Source: an uncultured Bacteroidales bacterium (GTDB lineage: Bacteria > Bacteroidota > Bacteroidia > Bacteroidales > P3). From it: a stretch of 64,000 nt of DNA. Location of the stretch: positions 26,201 through 90,200 of the forward strand of contig CALUNB010000002.1 of the NCBI GenBank assembly GCA_944321885.1. The letters run 5' to 3'. Shown piece after piece: positions 15,783 to 25,672 of the stretch. The notes under the pieces were generated by a model. That model was not told where the DNA came from, searched no databases, and was given only the letters and a program-made list of their open reading frames with translations. A program made the translations under genes and the position numbers. The number at the start of each line of letters is the position of its first letter. Position 1 is the stretch's first letter.

Positions 15783-18368
15783 TCAAAGCGTGTCCGTTCC
15801 CGGCAACGCTTGCGTTTCTTCCGCCTTGGGGAGCACCGTGAAGGTCAAAACCTTCAGCTCCCCGTCGGCATCCACGTTCAAAGTATCCCCTTCATGGAAT
15901 TCACCCTTGACCATCCTTTCGGCCAACTCGTCTTCCACGTAATGTTCGATGCAACGGCGCAAGGGACGGGCGCCCAAATCGGGGTCCCAGCCTTTTTCCA
16001 TCAAGAACTCCTTGGCCTTCTCCGTCAGCTCCAGCCCCATGTCCATGCGGTCGAGGCGTTCCCGCAATTTGCGCAACTCGATATCGATGATTTTGAAAAT
16101 ATCGGACTTTCCCAGGTTGTTGAACACGATCACATCGTCGATACGGTTCAGGAACTCCGGCGCGAAATGCCGTTTGAGCGCCTTGTCGATGATACTCCGT
16201 GCCATTTCCTCCCGGGCTGCGTCCTTGGCTGCCGTCTGGAAGCCCACGCCTTGCCCGAATTCCCGGAGTTGCCGCGACCCCAGGTTGGAGGTCATGATGA
16301 TAATCGTATTCTTGAAATCCACCTTGCGACCCAAGCCGTCGGTCAACTGCCCGTCGTCCAGCACCTGCAACAACAGGTTGAAAATATCGGGATGGGCTTT
16401 CTCGATTTCATCGAACAACACGATGGAATAGGGTTTGCGGCGGACTTTTTCCGTCAGCTGGCCGCCGTCTTCATAGCCCACATAACCCGGAGGCGAACCG
16501 ATAAGACGCGACACATCGAATTTTTCCATGTACTCGCTCATGTCCACCCGGATCAAAGCCGAGTCAGAGTTGAACATGTATCGGGCCAAAATCTTGGTCA
16601 GGTAGGTCTTGCCCACCCCGGTCGGTCCCAAAAAGATGAAGCTCCCGATGGGCCGCGAAGGATCCTTCAGACCGGTGCGGTTCCGACGAATCGCCCTGAC
16701 CAATTTATGGATAGCTTCGTCCTGGCCGATTACCTGGGATTCCAAGACCTCTTCCATTTTCAAGAGTTGGGCTTTCTCGTCCTGGGCCACCTTTTGCAAA
16801 GGCACGCCCGACATCATCGAGACCACTTCCGTAATATCCTCTTCCGTGACCCAAGGCCGGTTCTCCTCGCTTTCCTGGACCCATTCCCGGTTGAGCCTTT
16901 CCACCTCTTCCTTGAGCGAACCCATCTCGTCGCGCAAGCGGGCCGCACGCTCGAACTCCTGCTGGCGGATGGCTTCCATCATCTCCTTCTTGGTCGCCTC
17001 GCTCTTGGCTTCCAGTTCCAAAAGGGATTGCGGCACGTCGCTTTGACGCAAATGGACCTTGGAACCGGCCTCGTCCAAAGCATCGATGGCCTTGTCGGGC
17101 AGAACCCGGTCGGTGACATAGCGTGTGGTCAAATCCACGCAGGCTCTCAAGGCCTCCTCGCTATACCTGACCACATGATGGTCCTCGTACTTGCTCCGGA
17201 TATTGTGCAGGATTTCCAAAGTCTCCTCGGGCGAAGTGGCTTCCACCAAAACTTTTTGGAAACGGCGCTCCAAGGCCCCGTCCTTCTCGATGCTCTGGCG
17301 GTATTCGTCCAAGGTCGTCGCCCCGATGCACTGGATTTCGCCCCTGGCCAAAGCCGGTTTGAACATGTTGGAAGCATCCAAGGCCCCGGCGGTGTTCCCC
17401 GCCCCCACAATCGTATGTATCTCGTCGATGAAGATGATGACCTCCGGATGCTTCTGCAACTCGTTGATGATGGCTTTCATCCTCTCCTCGAACTGCCCCC
17501 GGTACTTGGTCCCCGCCACCACCGAGGCGATATCCAAGGTCATAAGCCGCTTGTCCTTGAGCAAACGGGGAACCTTCTTGTCCGCAATCCGCTGTGCCAA
17601 GCCTTCGGCAATCGCCGACTTGCCCACGCCCGGGTCCCCGATCAGAATCGGGTTGTTCTTCTTGCGGCGGCACAGGATTTGGATAATCCGGTCCAATTCC
17701 TTCTCCCTGCCTACCACGGGATCGAGCAGTTGCCCGCGGGCGGCCTTGGTCAAATCCCGGCCGAAATTATCCAGAACCGGGGTATCGCTCTTGGCGTTGG
17801 CGGCCTTTACGGTGTCGGTACCCGCCGGGATGTTCCCCATGCGGGACCGGTCTTCATCCTCCCCGTACTCGTGCATCCCGATGCCTTCTTCCGAATTCTC
17901 AGGCGAAAGCTTGGAAGAAGCCGCCACCGAAGCCTGGACATAGGCATTCACATTATCATAGGTGACCCCCGCCGCATTGAGCAGGCTTCCGGCCAAACTG
18001 GCTTCGTTTTTCAAGATAGCCAACAAAGCATGCTCCGGTTCCACCTGGTCTTGTTTTAGCCGGAAACATTCCACTTGCATCAAACGGAGCATCCTGTCAA
18101 GTTGTCCGTTCACCGGCAAATGCCGATCCTTGTCTTCCGCCTCGCTGAAATCCCGGCGGGCAGGACGTACCGCCTCTTCTATTTTTTGACGCAACAGTTT
18201 GGGTTCCACACCCAAACGCATCATGATTTCCACCGCCTTGTTATCTTCCTGGCGCAACATACCCAAAAGCACATGCTCCACGCCCACATAGTCATTGCCC
18301 ATACGCATGGCTTCTTCCGTACTGTATTTCAGTATGGTTTTAAGTATTTCCGATGTATTGGTTTCCAT
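15783..18368 (-). CDS. clpC: ATP-dependent Clp protease ATP-binding subunit ClpC
   Basis: This 861-residue Hsp100 unfoldase has a double Clp N domain (about 1-150), a first AAA+ domain with Walker A GDPGVGK at 244-250, a UVR-type coiled middle domain (about 455-495), and a second AAA+ domain with GPTGVGKT at 581-588. The loop GQGVGF near 710 is the type that docks on ClpP, so it should feed substrates to ClpP; clpP is not in the window. The open frame extends upstream to 18587, but the ATG at 18368 begins the conserved N domain. The variable acidic linker at about 155-195 is not unusual. Confidence 0.95.
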   Translation of the reverse strand: METNTSEILKTILKYSTEEAMRMGNDYVGVEHVLLGMLRQEDNKAVEIMMRLGVEPKLLRQKIEEAVRPARRDFSEAEDKDRHLPVNGQLDRMLRLMQVECFRLKQDQVEPEHALLAILKNEASLAGSLLNAAGVTYDNVNAYVQASVAASSKLSPENSEEGIGMHEYGEDEDRSRMGNIPAGTDTVKAANAKSDTPVLDNFGRDLTKAARGQLLDPVVGREKELDRIIQILCRRKKNNPILIGDPGVGKSAIAEGLAQRIADKKVPRLLKDKRLMTLDIASVVAGTKYRGQFEERMKAIINELQKHPEVIIFIDEIHTIVGAGNTAGALDASNMFKPALARGEIQCIGATTLDEYRQSIEKDGALERRFQKVLVEATSPEETLEILHNIRSKYEDHHVVRYSEEALRACVDLTTRYVTDRVLPDKAIDALDEAGSKVHLRQSDVPQSLLELEAKSEATKKEMMEAIRQQEFERAARLRDEMGSLKEEVERLNREWVQESEENRPWVTEEDITEVVSMMSGVPLQKVAQDEKAQLLKMEEVLESQVIGQDEAIHKLVRAIRRNRTGLKDPSRPIGSFIFLGPTGVGKTYLTKILARYMFNSDSALIRVDMSEYMEKFDVSRLIGSPPGYVGYEDGGQLTEKVRRKPYSIVLFDEIEKAHPDIFNLLLQVLDDGQLTDGLGRKVDFKNTIIIMTSNLGSRQLREFGQGVGFQTAAKDAAREEMARSIIDKALKRHFAPEFLNRIDDVIVFNNLGKSDIFKIIDIELRKLRERLDRMDMGLELTEKAKEFLMEKGWDPDLGARPLRRCIEHYVEDELAERMVKGEFHEGDTLNVDADGELKVLTFTVLPKAEETQALPGTDTL

Positions 18369-18583
18369 ATTTTTCCTTTCCGATAGGGCCGAAGCCCGTT
18401 TCTCCTCCGGCCCGAAAAAAAATGCGGACCTTCGGATACAACAAATCCCGTGCCTTCGGGGAAACGGGCCTCCCGGCAACACGGAACCTGCCATTTTTAC
18501 AGTCCTTCCAGCATTCCCGGCCTTCGGATTTTCCCGGTCCGGAACTGCCTCCAAAAGGTTTCTCCTCGATTCCCCGGGAAGCC

Positions 18584-19042
18584 TCAATCCACGCCCCGTC
18601 TCCGCATTTGCAATTTGAAATCCTTCTCTTTCAAGCTTTCCCGCTTGTCGTACAGCTTCTTGCCCTTGGCCAAAGCGATGTCGAGCTTGGCCCGCCCGTT
18701 CTCATCGATAAAAAGGACCACAGGAATGATAGTCAAGCCTTTTTCCTTCACCTTGTCCTGCAACCGCCGCAGTTCCTTCTTGTTCAACAACAGCTTGCGG
18801 TCCCGGCGGGGTTGGTGGTTGAAAGCCGAACCATGGCTGTATTCGGCGATGTACATGTTCTTGATGAACAACTCGCCTTGGATGAACACGCAAAAAGCCT
18901 CGTTCACACTGGCTTTCCCCTCCCGGATAGACTTGATTTCGCTTCCGGAAAGCACCAGACCCGCCGTATAGCGGTCGATAAGGAAAAACTGGTACTCGGC
19001 TTTCTTGTTCTTTATGCGTACTTCCGACTTCAAACGAGGCAT
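18584..19042 (-). CDS. smpB: SsrA-binding protein
   Basis: This 152-residue protein binds tmRNA and brings it to stalled ribosomes for trans-translation. The OB-fold segments [16 protein letters not shown] and [22 protein letters not shown] and the basic C-terminal tail [12 protein letters not shown] are those of SmpB. The length is normal. clpC lies downstream on the same strand, 215 bp away; ClpC-type unfoldases can degrade tagged products, but the neighbourhood may be accidental. tmRNA (ssrA) was not found in the window. Confidence 0.96.
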   Translation of the reverse strand: MPRLKSEVRIKNKKAEYQFFLIDRYTAGLVLSGSEIKSIREGKASVNEAFCVFIQGELFIKNMYIAEYSHGSAFNHQPRRDRKLLLNKKELRRLQDKVKEKGLTIIPVVLFIDENGRAKLDIALAKGKKLYDKRESLKEKDFKLQMRRRGVD

Positions 19043-19071
19043 GGTTCAAACTTCTTGGCTTCCGTTTCCGG

Positions 19072-19093
19072 AAGCTGTTCAAAATTCATTGCA
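19072..19093. repeat. R2-type end overlapping the 3' end of the phosphohexomutase gene
   Basis: The stretch GGAAGCTGTTCAAAATTCAT followed by TGCAAT matches the R2 left end (GAAGCTGTTTAAAATTTCTT then GCAATCC) with few changes. The stop codon of the phosphohexomutase gene (19086-19088) lies inside it. Confidence 0.45.
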
Positions 19094-20426
19094 ATAACAA
19101 CTCTTTGGCTTCGGCCAGCTTCTTTTCCAGCAAGGGCCGGGAATCGGCTTCCATGATCAAGCGCAGATAAGGCTCGGTATTGGAAGGCCGTACATTGAAC
19201 CACCAATGGCTGAACTCGATACGGTAACCGTCGAAGTCATAGAAAGCCTGAGGTTCTTCCTGGCGCGTGAAATGTTCCCGCAACCGCTCCATGGCCGCCT
19301 GCTTATCCTCGATCCGGAAATTCACCTCCCCGGAATTGGCATACGTCGCAATGCTGTCGATGACTTCCGAAACCGTCTTACCTTCTTTCTTAAAGCGCCC
19401 GAAAATCCCCAACAACAAACTGCATGCCATCAGGCCCGAATCGGAATAGTTGAAATCGCGGAAATAATAATGCCCGGCCAACTCGCCTCCGTAAATCCCG
19501 TCGATTTCCCGGAGTTTCAAGGCGGCATAAGCCCTTCCGACCCGCCACATCTCCATCGTCCCGCCCAAGGATTCCACATGGGCGCGGACAGCCTTCGAGG
19601 TCCTTATATCTTGCAAAACCTTGCCTTTCAAACCCTTCTCCTTCAAGAAGTATTCTCCCAAGACGGCAATCATCAAATCGGGCGAAATGAAACGGGATTT
19701 TTCGTCCACGAACATGACCCGGTCGGCATCCCCGTCGAAAATGACCCCGATATCGGCCTTGTTTTCCCGCACATGGTGCTGGAGGTCCTCGATATTGGCC
19801 GGTTCCAAGGGATTGGCTTCATGGTTGGGAAAAGTCCCGTCCAAGGTATCGTAAAGATAAACAGGCCGGTCCCCATACAAGGAATGTACGAAAACCGAAG
19901 CCATGCCGTTACTGCAATCCATCACGATACGTAAATCGGCCATGTCGTCCGAAATCCACTGTTTCTGGTAGCGCAGGTAATCTTCCCGCTTGTCAAAGGA
20001 TATAGTCTTTCCCTTGGTCGAAGCCGGGACCACCACCCTTTCCGCGAGCCAGCGTTCCAACTCGCCCAAGCCCGTATCATAGCCCACGGGCAGAGCCTGC
20101 GTTTTCGAAATCTTCAATCCATTGTATTCCTTCGGATTATGCGAAGCCGTAATCATAACGGAAGCATCAAACCCGAACTCGGCGGTAGCCCAGTACACCA
20201 TCGGGGTCGTGCAAATGCCCAAATCATAGACATCCGCACCGGCATCCTCCACGCCCTTGCAAAAGGCCGCATGGATTTCGGGCGAAGACAAACGCACATC
20301 CCGTCCCAGCAAGACCTTCCGGGTTCCCAAGAGCTCCGGAAGGAAATACCCGATTTTATAAACATCTTCCTGATTGAAATCCTGGTTGTAAATACCCCGG
20401 ATATCATATGCTTTGAATGCTCCCAT
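19086..20426 (-). CDS. Phosphomannomutase/phosphoglucomutase
   Basis: This 446-residue enzyme of the alpha-D-phosphohexomutase superfamily interconverts hexose 6- and 1-phosphates. It has the phosphoserine loop TASHNP (93-98, Ser95), the Mg-binding loop DGDADR (231-236), the sugar-binding loop GGELAGH near 325 and the phosphate-binding RPSNTEPYLR motif near 415. GEXSGH with A in place of S is seen in bacterial PMM/PGM enzymes. It probably makes mannose 1-phosphate for the guanylyltransferase at 25,673. Substrate preference between Man and Glc cannot be read from sequence. Its stop codon lies within an R2-type end. Confidence 0.9.
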   Translation of the reverse strand: MGAFKAYDIRGIYNQDFNQEDVYKIGYFLPELLGTRKVLLGRDVRLSSPEIHAAFCKGVEDAGADVYDLGICTTPMVYWATAEFGFDASVMITASHNPKEYNGLKISKTQALPVGYDTGLGELERWLAERVVVPASTKGKTISFDKREDYLRYQKQWISDDMADLRIVMDCSNGMASVFVHSLYGDRPVYLYDTLDGTFPNHEANPLEPANIEDLQHHVRENKADIGVIFDGDADRVMFVDEKSRFISPDLMIAVLGEYFLKEKGLKGKVLQDIRTSKAVRAHVESLGGTMEMWRVGRAYAALKLREIDGIYGGELAGHYYFRDFNYSDSGLMACSLLLGIFGRFKKEGKTVSEVIDSIATYANSGEVNFRIEDKQAAMERLREHFTRQEEPQAFYDFDGYRIEFSHWWFNVRPSNTEPYLRLIMEADSRPLLEKKLAEAKELLLQ

Positions 20427-20550
20427 TTTTCCGTTTTTTTGGAATTCTTTTTCCGATTTGAAAGTTTCTGGATGTGGTTTGGATTGCCAAAGTACGCTCT
20501 CTGGATGGAGGCTCTGGCAAGCCTTCTTCTGTTTTCCAGCCAGCCTCTCC

Positions 20551-21249
20551 TTATGATTCCTTGCCCAGCTCCGTGCCTTCCAACAAATCCGGCCTTCTTT
20601 GCCGGGTTCGTTCCAAAGCCTTTTCGTAACGCCACTCGGCTTTCAAGCGGTCGTTCCCGCCCAAAAGCACTTCCGGTACCTTCCAACCTTTGTATTCCGG
20701 AGGCCGCGTATACACCGGGGGGGAGAGCAAACCGTCCTGGAAAGAATCGCTCAAGGCCGAGGTCTCATCGCCCAACACCCCGGGAATCAAGCGGACCACG
20801 GCATCGGTGATGACCGCCGCCGCCAATTCCCCGCCTGAAAGCACATAATCACCGATGGAAATCTCCCGCGTGACCAAATGCTCCCGGACCCTTTCGTCCA
20901 CACCCTTGTAGTGGCCGCACAAAATAATCAGGTTCCGGCAAAGCGAGAGGGAATTGGCCATCGGCTGGTCCAAACGCGGGGCGTCCGGAGAGGTGAAAAC
21001 GACCTCGTCGTACTCCCGTTCGGCCTTCAAGGCCGAGATGCAACGGTCGATAGGCTCTATGCTCATCACCATGCCCGCCCCTCCTCCGTAAGGGTAATCG
21101 TCCACCGATTTGTAACGGTTGGTCGCATAATCCCTCAGGTTGTGCAGTTCCAATTCCAGAAGCCCCTTTTTCCGGGCACGCTGCGGGATGGAATGTTCCA
21201 GGAATCCCGCGAACATTTCCGGAAAAAGGCTGATGATGTCGATTCTCAC
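20551..21249 (-). CDS. trmD: tRNA (guanine37-N1)-methyltransferase
   Basis: This 232-residue SPOUT methyltransferase makes m1G37 in tRNAs reading CNN codons, preventing +1 frameshifts. The knot region is visible: [11 protein letters not shown] (50-60), [12 protein letters not shown] near 110-120, and the SAM-binding loop [16 protein letters not shown] near 130-145 with the catalytic Asp after it ([14 protein letters not shown]). It overlaps the DUF349 gene by four bases (ATGA at 21246-21249), which suggests translational coupling. The usual E. coli partners (rpsP, rimM, rplS) are absent. Confidence 0.96.
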   Translation of the reverse strand: MRIDIISLFPEMFAGFLEHSIPQRARKKGLLELELHNLRDYATNRYKSVDDYPYGGGAGMVMSIEPIDRCISALKAEREYDEVVFTSPDAPRLDQPMANSLSLCRNLIILCGHYKGVDERVREHLVTREISIGDYVLSGGELAAAVITDAVVRLIPGVLGDETSALSDSFQDGLLSPPVYTRPPEYKGWKVPEVLLGGNDRLKAEWRYEKALERTRQRRPDLLEGTELGKES

Positions 21250-23252
21250 GCTTGCGGGTTTTCTTTCGGGGCGTCTTTCACCATTTTGAGCTTGGCCTCC
21301 AACAAGGCCAAATCTTCCTTGGCCTGCCGGATTTTGCGTTCAAACTCCCGCCGCAAGACATCCGAGCTCTTGGCCGAAGAAATGAAGCCCATGTTGTTTT
21401 CCCAAAGGCTGATATCGGCCCGCAATTTGACAATCCGGTTGTTCAGGGACGAAACATCCTTGCCCGACAAGCGGGAAGCGTCTTCCGGCGTCTGGATATC
21501 AGCGAAGTCTCGGTTCCTGCCCTCATGCCGGTAAGAACCGAAGGCCTTGAATTTTTCATCGATGGCCGAACGGAAATCGGCGTAAACCCGGTCTTTTTCC
21601 TTCATCGGGACATGGCCGATTCCGGTCCATCTCCGCTGCAAATCTTTCACGGCCTCCAACAAAGCGTCCCGGCTGTCCACCGCCAAGGCTTTCGCTTCTT
21701 CCACCAAGGCCTCCTTGGCCGCCAGATTGGCCGATTCAGAGCTACGCAACGAATCGTAATAAGCCGATTTTTTCTGGAAAAACTCGTCGCACGCAGCCCG
21801 GAAACGTTTCCAAATCTTGTCCGACAAACGGTAGGGTACCGGCCCGATTTCCTTCCATTGCTGCTGCAGCTTGAGCAAATCGGCGGTCGCCGCCTTGTAA
21901 TCGGTACGTTGATGGGCAATGTTCTCAGCCTGGGCGCACAAATCCACCTTCAAGTTGAAGTTGTTGGTCTGCTCATCCTTGAGTTTGCGGTAAAAATCCT
22001 TCTTGGCTTCGAAGAAAGCATTCAGACTAGCCCGGAAACGCTCCCAAATCGCATCGTTGTCCGCACGGGGCGCCCGACCTATGCTCTTCCAAAGCTTCAT
22101 CAGCTCTTCCACCTCGGCGGTACCGTCGTTCCAAGCCTTGGCTGTCGTCCGGGTTTCGGCCAGCAAAGCTTCCGCCTTCCCGCAAAGGGCCTGCTTGGCC
22201 AGGAGATTCTGCTCGAGCTCGGCCTGCATCTTGTCGTAATAGTCCTTGCGTTTCTGGGCGATGGCATCCGAAGCGGCCTTGAACCTCTCCCAGATTTCGT
22301 CCTTCTTCTCGACCACCACCGGCCCGATTTCTTTCCAACGATCATGCAACTCATGCAATTCCTTGGAAGCCTTGCTGATGGATTCTTCCATCAAGAGGCT
22401 TTCAGCCTTCTCGCAAAGCTGGAGCTTTTCTTCGAGGTTCTTCTTGTAGTCCAGTTCGCGCAATTCGTTGTTGATCCGGACCTTGTCAAAGAACTTCTCG
22501 ACCAGGAAATGATAGCTCTGCCAAAGGTTGTTCGATTCGGCCCGGGCAATGGGCTTGATTTCCCTCCAAGTTTCGGTCAATTTGTTGAAATCGTCGTAGG
22601 TCTGTTTCAGAGGCTTGTCTTCCTCAATCAATTTCTTGAGTTCCTCCAACAAAGCCTGCTTTTTTTGCAAATTGGCCGCCATCAGCTTCTCCAACTCTTC
22701 CCGCTTGTGCTGGTGGTAGTCCCGGATTTTCTGGCTTACAGCCACAAAACGTTCTTCCCACGTATCCGAAAAACGAAAATCGATTTTATTGCCGCCTTCC
22801 GCCAGGAATTTGTCCAAAGCCGCTTTCTTGACTTCCCCCGTCTTTTCCTTGTATTTGAGGCGAAGCAAGGCCACCATGTTCTTGGAATCCTCCAATTCCT
22901 CCTTGGCATAAAGCTGCTCCAAGCGTTCCACGATTTGCTCCCTGTCCAGACGGGAAAGCTCCTGGACTTCCTCCTCGCTCAATTCCTTGTTCTTCCCGCT
23001 TGGTTCCGGAAGCACGGCGTCCGAATGGGATTCCTCAGCCTCCCGTTCTTCTTCCGCTTCGGCGGCTTCCTCGCGTTGCCGGGCGGCAATCTTTTCCAAC
23101 TGGTTCAAATTCACCTTTTCTTCTGCCGTTTCCGAAGAAGCCTCGATTCCAGCTTCTTCCACCCCGGCAGCCAGGGTCGTTTCGTTCTTTTCCAAGTTTT
23201 CCACTTCCGTCTCCCCGGACAATACCGGGCTTTCGTTTTTCTGATCGTTCAT
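21246..23252 (-). CDS. DUF349 domain protein
   Basis: This is a 668-residue, highly charged, helical protein. Repeated DUF349 units are seen from about residue 150 to the end, each with a WKEIGPV...IWERF type core (for example near 285, 365, 445 and 520). The first 110 residues are acidic and low in complexity. The family is widespread in Bacteroidetes and Actinobacteria and has no settled biochemical function. trmD follows with a 4-bp overlap, so the two are probably translated together. No signal peptide or membrane segment is present; it is predicted to be cytoplasmic. Confidence 0.88.
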   Translation of the reverse strand: MNDQKNESPVLSGETEVENLEKNETTLAAGVEEAGIEASSETAEEKVNLNQLEKIAARQREEAAEAEEEREAEESHSDAVLPEPSGKNKELSEEEVQELSRLDREQIVERLEQLYAKEELEDSKNMVALLRLKYKEKTGEVKKAALDKFLAEGGNKIDFRFSDTWEERFVAVSQKIRDYHQHKREELEKLMAANLQKKQALLEELKKLIEEDKPLKQTYDDFNKLTETWREIKPIARAESNNLWQSYHFLVEKFFDKVRINNELRELDYKKNLEEKLQLCEKAESLLMEESISKASKELHELHDRWKEIGPVVVEKKDEIWERFKAASDAIAQKRKDYYDKMQAELEQNLLAKQALCGKAEALLAETRTTAKAWNDGTAEVEELMKLWKSIGRAPRADNDAIWERFRASLNAFFEAKKDFYRKLKDEQTNNFNLKVDLCAQAENIAHQRTDYKAATADLLKLQQQWKEIGPVPYRLSDKIWKRFRAACDEFFQKKSAYYDSLRSSESANLAAKEALVEEAKALAVDSRDALLEAVKDLQRRWTGIGHVPMKEKDRVYADFRSAIDEKFKAFGSYRHEGRNRDFADIQTPEDASRLSGKDVSSLNNRIVKLRADISLWENNMGFISSAKSSDVLRREFERKIRQAKEDLALLEAKLKMVKDAPKENPQA

Positions 23253-23406
23253 GGGATTTCCATTTTCAGAGGATCATCTCCTGCGGCTCCGGATTGCGGA
23301 CAGTTCCGTTTCCGGTCCCAGCTCCTTGGTCCTCCTGTTTTTTTCTTTCCCGGGAACCGGTGAAAAACCAGTTTCCCGTGTTCCCGGGCATTTTTCATTG
23401 TCAAAA

Positions 23407-25632
23407 TCATTCAGCCGGGACAGCGGCAGCCTCGGAAGCTGCTTCCGGAAGGACGGTTTCCGGAACCTCTTCCACCGGAGCCTGCGGCCTTTCCTTGACC
23501 AAAGTCAACTCATCGATCAAATTGGTCGCACCGGCATACTTGTCGATGATGAAAAGCACGTAACGGGCATCCACCACGATGGTACGTTGCAGCATGGGTT
23601 CGAAATAGATGTCCCCGCTCATGGCTTCCCAGTTACCGTCGAAAGCCAGACCGATAAGCTCACCCTTGGCATTGATGACCGGGCTTCCCGAATTACCACC
23701 TGTAATGTCGTTGGTGGTCAAGAAGCAGGTTACCAAGGTGCTGTCCCCATACTGGCCGTAATCCTTCTTCAGGTACAAATCCTTCAAACCTTGGGGAACG
23801 ATGAAGTCGGGATTCTGGGGATCTTCCTTCTCCATGACCCCTTCAATCGTGGTCGCGAAATCATAATGAACCGCATCCGCCGGCTTGTAATCCTTCACTT
23901 GACCGTAAGAAACCCGCATCGTGAGGTTGGCATCCGGGGCATAAGCCTTGCCAGGATTCATTTCGCGGATACCCTTCACGAACAAACGCATGTTCTTGGC
24001 CAAACTTTCGTTGGCTTCTTTGATCTGCGGCTCCTGCGCCAAGCTGGAGGCAGAACTCAAGATACCCCCTACCAAAGCGAAAGCCGGATCCTTCTGAAGC
24101 TTCTTCAAATCGGGTTTGAGCAGGAAAGCGGCCAAGCTTGCACTGTCGCGCAAAACGGACTTGCTCATGATTTCATCGCTGATGGCATCGAAATCCCCTT
24201 TTTTCTTGGAAACCATCTTCAAGAAGGATTCCGGTTGGTAAGCCTGGTCGATGTCTTGATGATACATACGCAACATGGCAGACACCATATCCCGGTTCAC
24301 CCCGAAATCGAAATCCTTGTACAAGGCGGGCAAACGTTCCAGCAAAGAAGCGGACAAGGTTTGCACTTGCCCGGCATCCCCTCTTTCCAAAGCCGCATAC
24401 AAAGGCTGGAGGTAACGGGTATAAGCCAAGACTTGAGGTCCGAAAACAGCTTCACGCAAATAGATGTTCAAAGTCGCCGTGGCCGGGGAAAGAACCCCGT
24501 AAGCCTTTTCCAGATTGCTCAACACATTGGCGTACTCCGGTTTGCCGGCAGCCCAGGCGGCGAAATCCCGCTCGATGGCCCGTTTCTTTTCCACCACATG
24601 GTTGCGCTTCAACTGCTTGCCTTGGCCGATATAGTATTTCCAATAGTTGGCCACCGAAGCATAGATGGAAGCGTATTGGATACGTACCGTGGGGTCGGCA
24701 TCCATATGCTGGTCCAAGATATCCAGTTTGGCCTGACGGGTCTTCACCACCGCCGGGGCGATATAATCGATAATCTGTTCCACGCCCCAGGACGGCAGGA
24801 AACGTTCGGTGGAACCGGGATAACCCATGATCATCGCGTAATCGTCCTGCTGTACGCCGGCAATGGAAACCGGCAAATAATGCTTGGGCTTCAACGGCAC
24901 ATTTTTTTCGCTGTACTCGGCAGGTTTCCCGTCGGGCGACATATAGACACGGAAGACCGAGAAGTCGCAGGTATGGCGCGGCCACATCCAGTTGTCGGCA
25001 TCAGCCCCGTACTTGCCGATGGAGCTGGGCGGTGCCCCCACCAGACGGACGTCCTTGTATTGTTCATACACCAAAAGGTAAAACTCGTTCCCTTCGAAAT
25101 AGCTCTTCATGTGAACCAGGTAACGGCCATCCTCGCTGGCTTCTTCTACCAACTGCTTGCGGACCTTGTCAATGGCTTCGTTACGTTCCGCTTCACTCAT
25201 ACCGTCGTTCAAAGCTGCCAGCACTTTTTGGCTCACGTCTTCCATGCGGACCAGGAACTTCACGGTCAAACCCGGGCAGGGCAATTCTTCCGCCTTGGAT
25301 TTGGCCCAGAAACCGTTGGTCAGGTAATCGTGTTCGGTAGAGCTATGGTATTGGATCTGCCCGTAGCCGCAATGGTGGTTGGTGAACAAAAGGCCTTCGG
25401 GGGAAACGATTTCACCCGTGCAACCTTCCCCGAACTGGACAATCGCATCCTTCAACGAAGAATGGTTGATGTCGTAGATGTCCTGGGCGGACAGTTGCAA
25501 CCCCAATTCGTGCATCTGCCCGATATTGAGCTTTTGGATTAGGAAAGGCAACCACATGCCTTCGTCCGCTTTCAACTTGAAAGGGACAAGTGCGCACAAA
25601 GCCGCGCACAAGCTTACAAGAGTTTTCTTCAT
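23407..25632 (-). CDS. dpp7: Dipeptidyl-peptidase, S46 family (DPP7 type)
   Basis: This 741-residue protein has a signal peptide (1-22) and the chymotrypsin-like S46 catalytic parts: TNHHCGYG with the catalytic His (86 or 87) and GNSGSP with Ser648. It removes dipeptides from oligopeptides in the periplasm, feeding amino-acid fermentation. Eighteen residues after Ser648 there is Gly666 (AFDGNWE), where DPP11 enzymes have Arg for acidic P1 residues, so a DPP7-like preference for bulky or hydrophobic P1 is expected. The C-terminus has a Pro/Glu/Ala-rich tail of about 28 residues. It is probably monocistronic. Confidence 0.9.
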   Translation of the reverse strand: MKKTLVSLCAALCALVPFKLKADEGMWLPFLIQKLNIGQMHELGLQLSAQDIYDINHSSLKDAIVQFGEGCTGEIVSPEGLLFTNHHCGYGQIQYHSSTEHDYLTNGFWAKSKAEELPCPGLTVKFLVRMEDVSQKVLAALNDGMSEAERNEAIDKVRKQLVEEASEDGRYLVHMKSYFEGNEFYLLVYEQYKDVRLVGAPPSSIGKYGADADNWMWPRHTCDFSVFRVYMSPDGKPAEYSEKNVPLKPKHYLPVSIAGVQQDDYAMIMGYPGSTERFLPSWGVEQIIDYIAPAVVKTRQAKLDILDQHMDADPTVRIQYASIYASVANYWKYYIGQGKQLKRNHVVEKKRAIERDFAAWAAGKPEYANVLSNLEKAYGVLSPATATLNIYLREAVFGPQVLAYTRYLQPLYAALERGDAGQVQTLSASLLERLPALYKDFDFGVNRDMVSAMLRMYHQDIDQAYQPESFLKMVSKKKGDFDAISDEIMSKSVLRDSASLAAFLLKPDLKKLQKDPAFALVGGILSSASSLAQEPQIKEANESLAKNMRLFVKGIREMNPGKAYAPDANLTMRVSYGQVKDYKPADAVHYDFATTIEGVMEKEDPQNPDFIVPQGLKDLYLKKDYGQYGDSTLVTCFLTTNDITGGNSGSPVINAKGELIGLAFDGNWEAMSGDIYFEPMLQRTIVVDARYVLFIIDKYAGATNLIDELTLVKERPQAPVEEVPETVLPEAASEAAAVPAE

Positions 25633-25672
25633 ATACTTGTTCGTTTTTTCCTATTTATTCCTATGCTTGGAC

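Noticed and set aside
13012..18059. Long plus-strand open frames opposite gyrA and clpC (552 and 794 codons)
   Set aside because: They are antisense to clear genes and have no family motifs. The codon use of the minus-strand genes leaves few stops on the other strand. The same holds for long frames opposite DUF349 (21,252-23,363), priA (44,017-46,236) and valS (57,921-60,251).
23407..25632. DPP11 (Asp/Glu-specific) identity for the S46 peptidase
   Set aside because: The specificity position holds Gly, not Arg.
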